A program made the translations under genes and the position numbers. From NCBI RefSeq assembly GCF_013348805.1, contig NZ_CP054690.1, positions 2,604,001 through 2,668,000 of the forward strand: a stretch of DNA of 64,000 nucleotides, read 5' to 3'. The notes beneath the pieces are model-generated. The model was not told where the DNA came from. It saw only the letters and a program-made list of their open reading frames with translations, and searched no databases. This stretch comes from Rhodococcus sp. W8901 (GTDB lineage Bacteria > Actinomycetota > Actinomycetes > Mycobacteriales > Mycobacteriaceae). Shown here in pieces: positions 8,121 through 15,877 of the stretch. How positions within the stretch are numbered: position 1 is the stretch's first letter; every line of letters begins with the position of its first letter.

Positions 8121-9731
8121 CTAGTCCCCGAGCGGACCTGTGTCCGGCAGGAAGGTCTGACCGGGCTTCAGTTCATCCGGCCCCGGTACGTAGTGGAGCC
8201 GGGGCTCGATCGGCCCGCGCCGATCGATCCGGTCGGTGTCGGGGCTCGTCCTGATCCCGCGTTCCGGTGCCGCGACATCGCCCGGTGCTGCGGCGCCCGA
8301 GCCACCGCCGAGCGTCCAGGATCCCGTGGACGGCTGCACCGCGGTGTCGGTGAGCGAGTAGTCGTCGGTCTGCAGCTGGCCGTCACCGAACAGGTTGAGC
8401 CCGAAGCTGATTCCGGTCGCGCCGGCAGGAACCGCCGGCGTGGTCCACGTGGCCTCGGTATACTCGGCCGCGGTCTCGAACCAGGGGCTCGACGTCCAGT
8501 ACGCCCACGTGCCGACCGCGGTCCGGTAGTACACCGCGAACTGCGTCGGGGCGGTGGACTTGTACCAGGCCGACAGCGCATAGGTGTGGCCGGGAACGGC
8601 TCCCGGTGAGCATTCACCGAGATCGAGTGCGGGCAACAGTTTGGCATCGCCGTCCACGTAGCCGGTCATCGACAAGCGCTCGGCAATGCTGCCGCCGTGT
8701 GCTTCGGGGACCGTGGCGAACGTCGGTGAATTGACGCCGTAGCCGCCCGCCATCCAGCAGGTGGGCAGTCCGTTGGCGCCGACCGTCTCGAGGCCGGGGT
8801 TCGGTGCTCCGTTGACGCCCGGGGCGGCGGCAGGCACGACGGGACCGGGTGCAGTCGGTGCGACCGCGCCGCCGATCACCTCACGCACGGTCTTGACCGT
8901 CGTGTTGGCGGTCGACCGTGCAGCGAGCCAACCAGCGAACTGATCGAGTAGTTCCGGTGAGACCGACAGGCCGCCCGGATCGCAGTTGCCGGCGCATACA
9001 TGGTGGAAGGTCAACTGGATCCACCCGCCGCCGTTGTTCTCCGCGTTGGTGACGACATTCTGCAGGTCCGCGAGGGTCCAGGTGCTGTCCACCTGGTCCG
9101 GCGCCTGCGTGTAGAACGGGTTCTGGGGCGGAATAGCTTCGGCGCGGTCGCATCCCTGGCATCCGAATCGAGTCTCGATATCCCCGAGCCCGCGTGCACT
9201 GTTGTATCCGCACTGCCGCGCGATTGCCTCGGTCTCGGCGGACGCCGACGCAAACGGGTACGCGAACGAGGTGACGTCGAAACCCCAGCCGGTGAGGTTC
9301 ACGCGGTCGTTGCAGATCTGTCTTGTTGCCTCGTCCCGTGACATCGAGGCGAGGTCCGGGTGCGTGACGGAATGACCGCCGATCTCGTGGCCTCCGGCTT
9401 CGATCCCGTGGAGATCGGCCTGCGTCATGTAGCCCGGCTGATCGATGTAGCCCGACGGGACGAAGAACGTCCCGCGCAGTCCGTTGGCCTGCAGTGTCTG
9501 GGCGGCCACGGTCGCATTCGCATTGCCGTCGTCGAACGTCAGGCTCACCACTGTGGGTGCTCCGGCGGCGCCGGCGGGCGCGCCGGCGCCGACCGAGATC
9601 AGGGTCGGGGCGAGGAGGAGGGCCAGGGCGCTGACCAGCCCCAGCATGCGGCGGCGCCGGGCGGGAGGTCGTTGAGGTCGTGGATGCCGGGATCCGGGAC
9701 GGGCCGGGCATATCCAGTTGTGACTGTTCAT
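8121..9731 (-). CDS. secreted NodB-type polysaccharide deacetylase with C-terminal beta domain
   Basis: A 536-residue protein with an Arg-rich N-terminus and a signal segment at about residues 29-57. The CE4/NodB domain follows: motif 1 TFDDG (65-69), metal-binding motif 2 HSVTH (120-124), motif 3 FAYPF (156-160) and a late LTFHH (240-244). These residues hold Zn2+ and remove N-acetyl groups from GlcNAc polymers. Residues of about 300-470 look like a jelly-roll carbohydrate-binding domain (CWMAGGYGVNSPTF, then YALSAWYKS). The start at ATG 9731 has AAAGG six bases away and lies 23 bp after glmS. An internal ATG at residue 29 is a less likely start. It is the likely counterpart of IcaB or the PgaB deacetylase domain. 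Confidence 0.9.
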   Translation of the reverse strand: MNSHNWICPARPGSRHPRPQRPPARRRRMLGLVSALALLLAPTLISVGAGAPAGAAGAPTVVSLTFDDGNANATVAAQTLQANGLRGTFFVPSGYIDQPGYMTQADLHGIEAGGHEIGGHSVTHPDLASMSRDEATRQICNDRVNLTGWGFDVTSFAYPFASASAETEAIARQCGYNSARGLGDIETRFGCQGCDRAEAIPPQNPFYTQAPDQVDSTWTLADLQNVVTNAENNGGGWIQLTFHHVCAGNCDPGGLSVSPELLDQFAGWLAARSTANTTVKTVREVIGGAVAPTAPGPVVPAAAPGVNGAPNPGLETVGANGLPTCWMAGGYGVNSPTFATVPEAHGGSIAERLSMTGYVDGDAKLLPALDLGECSPGAVPGHTYALSAWYKSTAPTQFAVYYRTAVGTWAYWTSSPWFETAAEYTEATWTTPAVPAGATGISFGLNLFGDGQLQTDDYSLTDTAVQPSTGSWTLGGGSGAAAPGDVAAPERGIRTSPDTDRIDRRGPIEPRLHYVPGPDELKPGQTFLPDTGPLGD

Positions 9732-9754
9732 ACTGTGCCTTTCGGTTCGGCGGA

Positions 9755-11542
9755 TCATTCGACGGTCACTGACTTGGCGAGATTGCGGGGCTTGTCGACG
9801 TCCCGGCCGAGCGCGAGGGCGAGCTCGCGCGCCAGCACCTGCATCGGAACGACTGATTCGAGCGGACCGCACGGTGCCGGTCCAGGGTGCAGCACCGGAA
9901 CCGTGCTTCCCTCGATGCCGATGGTGATGATTCGCCCGCCGCGCGCCCGGACCTCGGCGATGTTCGCGGCGATGCGCGGGTCACCGTGGTCGACGACGAC
10001 GACCGGGGTCCCCGACTCGATCACGGCCAGCGGCCCGTGCTTGAGTTCGCCGGCCGGATGGTGTTCCGCCCAGCGGTAGGTGAGTTCCTTGAGCTTCAGC
10101 GCGCCCTCGGCGGCGTAGGGCACACCGGCTCCGCGCCCGAGGAAAACGAATCCGGTCGATGTGGTCAGTTCGTCCACGATCGGCGGGATCAGCTGCTGCG
10201 CCGCCTCGGTCGCGGCCGCAAGTCGCGCGGGGATGCCGTTGAGAGACCGCATCAATCGAGAGGCGATGTCCGGAGCGAGTCGTTCGGTCGCCACCATTGC
10301 GGACATCATGAGCGCGACTCCCGATATGACCTGGCATACGAAAGTCTTCGTGGCCGCCACGCCGATCTCGGGACCGGCGGAACAGGACAGGACCGCGTCT
10401 GCGCGACGGGCGAGCGTCGAATGTGTGGAATTGGTCAACGCGAGCAGCGGTCCGTCGCCGGGGGCGTGGAGGTCCAGCGCGCGCAGGACGTCAGCGGTTT
10501 CGCCGGACTGGCTGATCGCGAGCGTGAGCGTGTTCGGGTCCGAGTGCTCTCGCAGCATTTCGCTGGCGACCGTTGCGGTGAACGGTATCGCGCCGGCCCC
10601 GCGCACGCAGTTGCCGATCACCTGGCCGGCGTGCAGCGAGGTGCCGCACGCGACGACGCGCAGTCGGTCGAAGTGGGGGAGGCCGAGCCCGGACCACAGC
10701 GATCCGTCGGCGACGCCGCCGCCGATCTGTGCGAGCAGGCGCGCGGCGACCTCCGGCTGCTCGGCGATCTCCTTGCTCATGAAGTCGGTGTGCCGGCCGA
10801 GACTGATGTCCGTGCGGTCCCACGCCTGCCGCCTGAGCGGCGGCGGTGAGCACCGCAGTCCGTGGTGGCTCCAGGTGAAGACGTCACCGAGTTCGACGAC
10901 GTCCCCGTCGTCGAGAGTGCGGAACTCGTCGACCCAGTCCGCGATCGCGGCCGAGTCGCTCGTGGCGAAGGCACAACCTCTGGCGCGAGCGACCAGCAGG
11001 GGCGATCGGTTCGCGGCGGCGACGAGGCGGCCGGTGCCCTGCTCGAGGACCGCGAGCGCCCACGAACCGGAGAGCCGGTCCACCGTCTGCTGGACGGCTG
11101 TCAACAGGTCGCCCGAGACCGTGAGACAGTCCTCGATGAGGTGGGTCACCACCTCGCTGTCCACTTGGGATGCGAACTGATGTCCGGTCGCGCGGAGTTC
11201 CCGCTCCAGCTCCTCGGCATTGGTGATGATCCCGTTGTGCACCACTGCGATTCGACCGGTGCAGTCCAGGTGTGGGTGCGCGTTGGCCTCGTCGACGCCG
11301 CCGTGGGTGGCCCAGCGCGTGTGCCCGATCCCGAGTCCGTCGAGCTCGGGTCCGTTCCATCGCGTCACTTGCTGCTCGAGAGCGCCGATACGCCCGATCG
11401 TCCGTAGGCGGGCGATATCGCCGTCGTCGGTGCGGACGGCGACACCCACCGAGTCGTAGCCGCGGTATTCGAGCCGCTTCAGTGCCGGTAGTAGGTAGTC
11501 GAGGGCGGGACCATTGGTCCGGCAAGCGATAATTCCGCACAT
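9755..11542 (-). CDS. glmS: glutamine-fructose-6-phosphate aminotransferase
   Basis: GlmS makes glucosamine-6-phosphate from fructose-6-phosphate and glutamine, the first step to UDP-GlcNAc. Met-Cys starts the protein, so Cys2 becomes the N-terminal glutaminase nucleophile after Met removal. RLEYRGYDSVG and RWATHGG complete that domain. The two SIS domains show ISQSGETAD and EGALKLKELTYRWAEHH with GELKHGPLA, and the C-terminus is LAKSVTVE. At 595 residues it is slightly shorter than usual, and its N-terminus reads CGIIACRTNG rather than CGIVGYVG, which suggests a specialised paralogue. GAAGGA lies six bases before the ATG. Its place in the operon suggests dedicated precursor supply. Confidence 0.93.
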   Translation of the reverse strand: MCGIIACRTNGPALDYLLPALKRLEYRGYDSVGVAVRTDDGDIARLRTIGRIGALEQQVTRWNGPELDGLGIGHTRWATHGGVDEANAHPHLDCTGRIAVVHNGIITNAEELERELRATGHQFASQVDSEVVTHLIEDCLTVSGDLLTAVQQTVDRLSGSWALAVLEQGTGRLVAAANRSPLLVARARGCAFATSDSAAIADWVDEFRTLDDGDVVELGDVFTWSHHGLRCSPPPLRRQAWDRTDISLGRHTDFMSKEIAEQPEVAARLLAQIGGGVADGSLWSGLGLPHFDRLRVVACGTSLHAGQVIGNCVRGAGAIPFTATVASEMLREHSDPNTLTLAISQSGETADVLRALDLHAPGDGPLLALTNSTHSTLARRADAVLSCSAGPEIGVAATKTFVCQVISGVALMMSAMVATERLAPDIASRLMRSLNGIPARLAAATEAAQQLIPPIVDELTTSTGFVFLGRGAGVPYAAEGALKLKELTYRWAEHHPAGELKHGPLAVIESGTPVVVVDHGDPRIAANIAEVRARGGRIITIGIEGSTVPVLHPGPAPCGPLESVVPMQVLARELALALGRDVDKPRNLAKSVTVE

Positions 11543-11669
11543 TGCTGATCCTTCGAAGCCAGAGGGAACGCGCCGGCGGGGCCGGTCGTATGACGAGATG
11601 TCGCCGGGTGCTCCGGCATCGAACCGCGGTCCGAAGCATCCGGGCTCCCGGACGGTGCCCGGCATGTGG

Positions 11670-12734
11670 TCACGGGCCGAGCCGCCAGATCGACGGGTCC
11701 TCCCCGCCGAGACGCCACAACGCGATGCCGGCGAGATCGTGACGCTGCGCGAGTGCGGATTTGGCCTCGACACTGCGAGCGTTCTCGAACCACACCTCGT
11801 GGGTGATCCCGTCCACGACATAGGTGAAGTGGGTGGACAGGCTGGTCTCGTCCCAATGCATCGGCGACCGGTGCACCTCCGCGACCGACATCACCTCGGC
11901 CCACGTGAGCGGTGTTGCCGCCGAGCCGACCCAGTCGTAGCCGTAGAGCCCGACTCCGAGAACGAGCTTCTCCCGCGGAATCCTGGTGACGGCATAGCGG
12001 ATCACCTCCTCGACCCAGTCGTACGGGGCGATGGGCCCCGCTGTGCTCGTCGCCCAGTGCCGGTCGTACGCCATCACGATCACTCTGTCGGCGCCCGCGG
12101 CGATCGCGGCGTAGTCCTGGGCCTCGTTGTGCGGTCCGTAGCCCGTATCGTTCGGCTTGGCGTGAACTGCGACGTAGAGCACCCGGTCGATCCGGTGCAG
12201 CGCGTCGCCCAATTCGCGGACGAAGGTGGAGAAGCTGTCACGATCGGCGGCCGACAGGTTCTCGTAGTCGATCTGGACGCCGTCGAAGCCGTACTCTTCG
12301 ACGAGGCCGGTGAGTGCCTCGACATGGGCGCGGCGCAATGCCGGATCGAGCAGGACCTTCGCTATGGTCTCGCGGTCCCATCGACCGTCGGTCGTGTTCG
12401 TGATCGTGGGAATCGTCCGAATACTGCTGTCGCCCGAATGCGTGCCAAGCTCGGAATCGGCGTCCGGCCTCGTACCCTCGGCCACCGTCGGCGTGCCGTC
12501 CGCGGACACCGAGTACGACCAGGGAGAGGCGACGTCGATGTAGCGGGCGTACGTGCGCATCGAGGTCAGCGCGGCGCTTCGGTCCCAGTACGGAATCGCC
12601 CCGATCACCAGCGGTAACTGGGGTAGATCGACCACCCGCGCGTCCGCATGGAGTTGCGAGAGCGCGGCCGTCGCGGCCAGTGCGACGGTCATGCACGTCC
12701 GTGGACGATCCCGCAGAGTGATTCGGGGGGTCAT
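11670..12734 (-). CDS. secreted GH18-family glycosidase, YaaH-like
   Basis: A 354-residue protein with an N-terminal export signal (about residues 12-32). The GH18 barrel carries DGVQIDYE (151-158). The catalytic Glu158 and the Asp two residues before it are present, but the fourth position of the usual DxxDxDxE motif is Gln, as the Asn variant is in YaaH/SleL-type enzymes. VIVMAYDRHW and LVLGVGLYGYDW are further GH18 strands. Family members cleave N-acetylglucosamine-containing glycans. The start is set by an ATGA overlap with the epimerase stop; the frame stays open far upstream but that overlaps the epimerase. Together with the separate deacetylase it resembles a split version of two-domain PgaB. 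Confidence 0.87.
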   Translation of the reverse strand: MTPRITLRDRPRTCMTVALAATAALSQLHADARVVDLPQLPLVIGAIPYWDRSAALTSMRTYARYIDVASPWSYSVSADGTPTVAEGTRPDADSELGTHSGDSSIRTIPTITNTTDGRWDRETIAKVLLDPALRRAHVEALTGLVEEYGFDGVQIDYENLSAADRDSFSTFVRELGDALHRIDRVLYVAVHAKPNDTGYGPHNEAQDYAAIAAGADRVIVMAYDRHWATSTAGPIAPYDWVEEVIRYAVTRIPREKLVLGVGLYGYDWVGSAATPLTWAEVMSVAEVHRSPMHWDETSLSTHFTYVVDGITHEVWFENARSVEAKSALAQRHDLAGIALWRLGGEDPSIWRLGP

Positions 12735-13735
12735 CGGCGCGCGCCCACCGCTCGTCCGGCCGTGCCCGTGTCCGGCAGTGCAGCGGCGACGCGGGCGATG
12801 ATCTCGTCCACGGCGGTGACAGGCTCGAAGCCCACCAGCTCGCGGGCGGCCCGGTTGTCCGGAACCCTGCGCCGCATGTCCTCGTATCCCGCTGCGTACG
12901 CCTGCTCGTACGGCACCAGGGAAATCGAGCTGTCGGAGCCGAGTACCTCGACCACCCGCTCGGCCAGCTCGATGATCGAGATCTCCTGCGCTCCACCGAG
13001 GTTGAAGGCTCGGCCGTATGCTGCGGGCTCGCCGGCAATCGCGACGATCGCCGGTACGACGTCCTCGACGAACGAGAAGCATCGCGTCTGACGGCCATCC
13101 CCGAAGACCGTGAGTGGGTCGCCTCGCAGGGCTTGTCCGACCAGTGTCGGGACCACCATCCCGTATCGGCCGGTTTGGCGCGGGCCGACCGTGTTGAACA
13201 ATCGAACTGTCGCCACTCGTAGTCCGAACTCGCGCCAGTACGCGTGTGCGAACGCCTCGTCGATTCCCTTCGCCGCTGCGTACGTCCATCGGGCGGTGAG
13301 CGGTGAGCCCAGGATGCGATCGGCATCCTCGGACAGTGCATCGGCGGTGTTCTTCCCGTAGATCTCACTGGTCGACGCGAGCAGCAGGACCGATCCTGCG
13401 TCGAGGCACGCGTCGAGGACGGTCTCGGTGCCGTGGATGTTCGTGCGCAAACTCTCCAGCGGACGGTCGACGATCAACCGGACGCCGACGGCCGCCGCGA
13501 GATGGAACACCCGGTCCGCGCCGCCGATCGCGCTGTCGACGGCGTCGCGGTCGAGGATCGAGCCTTCGATGAAGCGGAATCCGTCGGCGCCCGATACGGA
13601 TTCGAGGTTGGCAAGTCTGCCGGTCGAGAGGTCGTCGAGCACCACGACCTCGTCGCCCTGCCGCAGTAGGTATTCGACCAGGTGACTGCCGATGAAGCCT
13701 GCCCCTCCGGTCACTGTGGTTCTCATCGTGCGCAA
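12731..13735 (-). CDS. NAD-dependent nucleotide-sugar epimerase/dehydratase
   Basis: An extended short-chain dehydrogenase of 334 residues. The Rossmann motif TGGAGFIG is at residues 9-16, the substrate-side serine region STSEIYG at 121-127, and the catalytic pair Y152-x3-K156 in TYAAAK. The C-terminal segment YEDMRRRVPDNRAARELVG resembles UDP-glucose/UDP-GlcNAc 4-epimerases and UDP-glucuronate decarboxylases; the exact reaction cannot be fixed from sequence. It starts 34 bp after the dehydrogenase gene and ends in the ATGA overlap with the GH18 gene. AAAGGG lies ten bases before the ATG. It would reshape an activated sugar for the synthase or for a side branch. Confidence 0.85.
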   Translation of the reverse strand: MRTMRTTVTGGAGFIGSHLVEYLLRQGDEVVVLDDLSTGRLANLESVSGADGFRFIEGSILDRDAVDSAIGGADRVFHLAAAVGVRLIVDRPLESLRTNIHGTETVLDACLDAGSVLLLASTSEIYGKNTADALSEDADRILGSPLTARWTYAAAKGIDEAFAHAYWREFGLRVATVRLFNTVGPRQTGRYGMVVPTLVGQALRGDPLTVFGDGRQTRCFSFVEDVVPAIVAIAGEPAAYGRAFNLGGAQEISIIELAERVVEVLGSDSSISLVPYEQAYAAGYEDMRRRVPDNRAARELVGFEPVTAVDEIIARVAAALPDTGTAGRAVGARR

Positions 13736-13769
13736 TCCCTTTCGTTCGCCGGGGTTTCGGGCTCGTTCG

Positions 13770-15113
13770 CTACAGGGCGACGCGGCGCGGGAGGCGATCC
13801 AGTCGATAGGTGGTGTCGAGGACCGCCGGCGCCGTGGCCAGCCAGTCGAGATCGACGACGTCGTGTGCGGTGTGCACGATCACGAGATCGGCCTCGAACC
13901 GTCCCGGGTCCGCTACATCGGTGAGCACCGTGCCGTCGGACAGAGTCAGGATGGGGAAGTTCGGATCGTGGTACGCCACCGCGGCGCCCATCTCGAGGAG
14001 GGCGGCGATGATCTCCAGTGCCGGCGATTCCCTCAGATCCTCGACATTGGGCTTGTAGGCGACTCCGACGACGAGGACTCGGGCACCGACGATCCCGCAG
14101 CCCTGCTCGGAGAGCGTCTGCCGGGCGCGTTCGGCGACCTGGTGAGGCCGGGCCGCGATGCCGGTCATGGCCTGTTCGATCAGTGGCGTGCTCAGCCGCT
14201 TCTTGCGCAACTGCCACAGCAGGTAGTGCGGGTCGCAGGGGATGCAGTGCCCACCGACTCCCGGCCCGGGGAAGAAGGGCATGAATCCGTAGGGCTTGGT
14301 CGCGGCGGCATTGATCACGTCCATCACGTCGAGACGCAGCGATCGGCAGATCTCTGCGAACTCGTTCGCGAGCGCAATGTTGACGGCTCGGAAAGTGTTC
14401 TCCACGAGCTTTGTCATCTCGGCGGCGTCGGTCGATTCGACGCCGTGGACATTCTTCGTACAGCGGTGCAGTACCGCGGTCGCGGCCTCGGTGCACGATG
14501 CCGTTGTGCCCCCGACGACGCGCGGAACCTCCTCGTGGGGGAACCGTTCGTTTCCGGGGTCGATCCGCTCCGGGCTGAAGGCGACGAACACGTCGGTTCC
14601 GACCCTCAACCCCTTCGCGCTCAACTCGGTGGCGAGCAGATCGCGTGTGCTGCCCACGTACGTCGTGGAGGTGAGGATGAGGACCTGGCCGGGTACGGCA
14701 TGCTCGACGACGGACTTGCATGCCCTGCGAAGGATGCCGAGCTCGGGGGTGAGGTGCTCGTCGACCGGGGTCGGGACACACACGATCACCGTGGCGGCGT
14801 CGGAAAGGCGCGCGATCTCGCCGGTCGTCGCGTATCCCGGGTCCTCCAGCGCGTCCGCGAGTCGACGACGGTCCGCGTCGACGAGATCGGCGCGTTGTCG
14901 GCGGACGATGTCGAGCCGATTCTCGCTGATGTCGATGCCGAGTACCCTGCAACCGGCGGCGTGGAACGCCAGTGAAGTCGGAAGCCCGACATACCCCAGT
15001 CCGATGATCGCCACATCGAACGCGAACCCCTTTCGGGTCGCGGACGCAGCGCCTTCGAGTAGTTCCATTCCGATCGTGTCAGTGTGGTCGGGCTTCGTAT
15101 CCCTCAATAGCAT
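13770..15113 (-). CDS. UDP-sugar 6-dehydrogenase (UDP-GlcNAc/ManNAc or UDP-glucose type)
   Basis: A 447-residue nucleotide-sugar dehydrogenase. NAD-binding GLGYVG is at residues 38-43, SPERIDPGN at 180-188 (the extended PGN form is common in the WbpA/TviB group), KLVENTFRAVNIALANE at about 235-251, and the catalytic Cys290 in GPGVGGHC. The C-terminal domain has GVAYKPNVEDLRESPA. These enzymes oxidise C6 to a uronic acid using two NAD+. The WbpA-like motif favours UDP-GlcNAc or UDP-ManNAc, but UDP-glucose is not excluded. It is the first gene of the eight-gene operon; AAGGGG seven bases upstream supports the ATG at 15113 over the internal ATG at 15068. Confidence 0.9.
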   Translation of the reverse strand: MLLRDTKPDHTDTIGMELLEGAASATRKGFAFDVAIIGLGYVGLPTSLAFHAAGCRVLGIDISENRLDIVRRQRADLVDADRRRLADALEDPGYATTGEIARLSDAATVIVCVPTPVDEHLTPELGILRRACKSVVEHAVPGQVLILTSTTYVGSTRDLLATELSAKGLRVGTDVFVAFSPERIDPGNERFPHEEVPRVVGGTTASCTEAATAVLHRCTKNVHGVESTDAAEMTKLVENTFRAVNIALANEFAEICRSLRLDVMDVINAAATKPYGFMPFFPGPGVGGHCIPCDPHYLLWQLRKKRLSTPLIEQAMTGIAARPHQVAERARQTLSEQGCGIVGARVLVVGVAYKPNVEDLRESPALEIIAALLEMGAAVAYHDPNFPILTLSDGTVLTDVADPGRFEADLVIVHTAHDVVDLDWLATAPAVLDTTYRLDRLPRRVAL

Positions 15114-15566
15114 GGCGGTACCCCTTACGGAGAAGTCGTGGGTGCTCGGGCTGCGGCGAATCGGCCGGCGCGTGGTGATCCAAGACCGCCGCCGACCCGA
15201 TCAGGTGCTGGTGAAGGATCAGATCATCTTGTCGCACAATGTTTTTCGTGCCTATTAGAGATCTGGTTCCAGTCTCGCCGATCGGTCCGACGCTGGACTG
15301 ATCGAGGCGCTGGTCCGAGAATGCAAAGCCGCCGGTTTGCTGGGGTGGCCCGTGAGATGCCCTGTCCTGCCGGGGTGCTGGGGCAGTGGGGTCGAGTCGA
15401 AAGTTACCTCGAGCAAGTTCGCTTTCGCGCTGTAATCGCAAAAATATGATTCGCGAGAATCGGCGTGGCGCACGAAATTTGGGGCGAACCCGTGGTATGG
15501 GACGCCTGGGTCGATGTTCCGGTATGTGCGGTGACGTCTACCTGCGTCGAAACCGGGGTGCTCGTG
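15114..15566. promoter_or_regulatory. upstream region of the polysaccharide operon
   Basis: No gene is recognised in these 453 bp; frames here look like noise. It must hold the promoter for the minus-strand operon beginning at 15113. A patch rich in A+T around 15430-15465 (AAAAATATGATTCGCGAG) stands out in the GC-rich background and may be an operator or upstream promoter element. A second one near 15236-15262 includes TTAGAGATCTGG. No riboswitch or clear -35/-10 pair was recognised. Confidence 0.45.
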
Positions 15567-15773
15567 CTATTCGGCGAGTTCGGCGATCGCCTGGGCCCAG
15601 CGGAAGAACTTGTTGGTGCCGAGATCCCGGACAGTGCTGATCCCGAAGGCCGCCCGTAGGTGCTCGGCATCGGACTCGCTCAAGCCGCGTAGGGCGGTGA
15701 CCGGCGCATCGGCCAGGTCGTCGACGGGCCGGGACTCGAATGCCTTGTCGAACTTGCTTGCGATGCCGGACAT
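15567..15773 (-). CDS. small helix-hairpin-helix-like protein
   Basis: A 68-residue protein, MSGIASKFDKAFES at its start, whose centre (PVTALRGLSESDAEHLRAAF, then GISTVRDL) matches the HhH pattern in which a short turn links two helices. Such folds often bind DNA non-specifically or pair proteins. A longer frame exists, but GGAGG six bases before the ATG at 15773 fixes the start. It is transcribed away from the neighbouring hydrolase gene, with 104 bp between the starts. Function unknown; HhH assignment by pattern only. Confidence 0.75.
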   Translation of the reverse strand: MSGIASKFDKAFESRPVDDLADAPVTALRGLSESDAEHLRAAFGISTVRDLGTNKFFRWAQAIAELAE

Positions 15774-15877
15774 GTCTGCCTCCAGGGGCGCAACAGGGAT
15801 GACCCGTAGTTCCGGTGTACACGCCGCGGGATGGCCGGTCCAGCGCTCGTTGCATCGTCGCGCATATCGTTCCGCGC

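Noticed and set aside
11543-11821. 93-residue N-terminal extension of the GlmS frame
   Set aside because: GlmS needs Cys right after the initiator Met, and GAAGGA supports ATG 11542.
12735-13289. Long N-terminal extension of the GH18 frame
   Set aside because: It overlaps most of the epimerase gene; the ATGA overlap and signal peptide fix the start at 12734.
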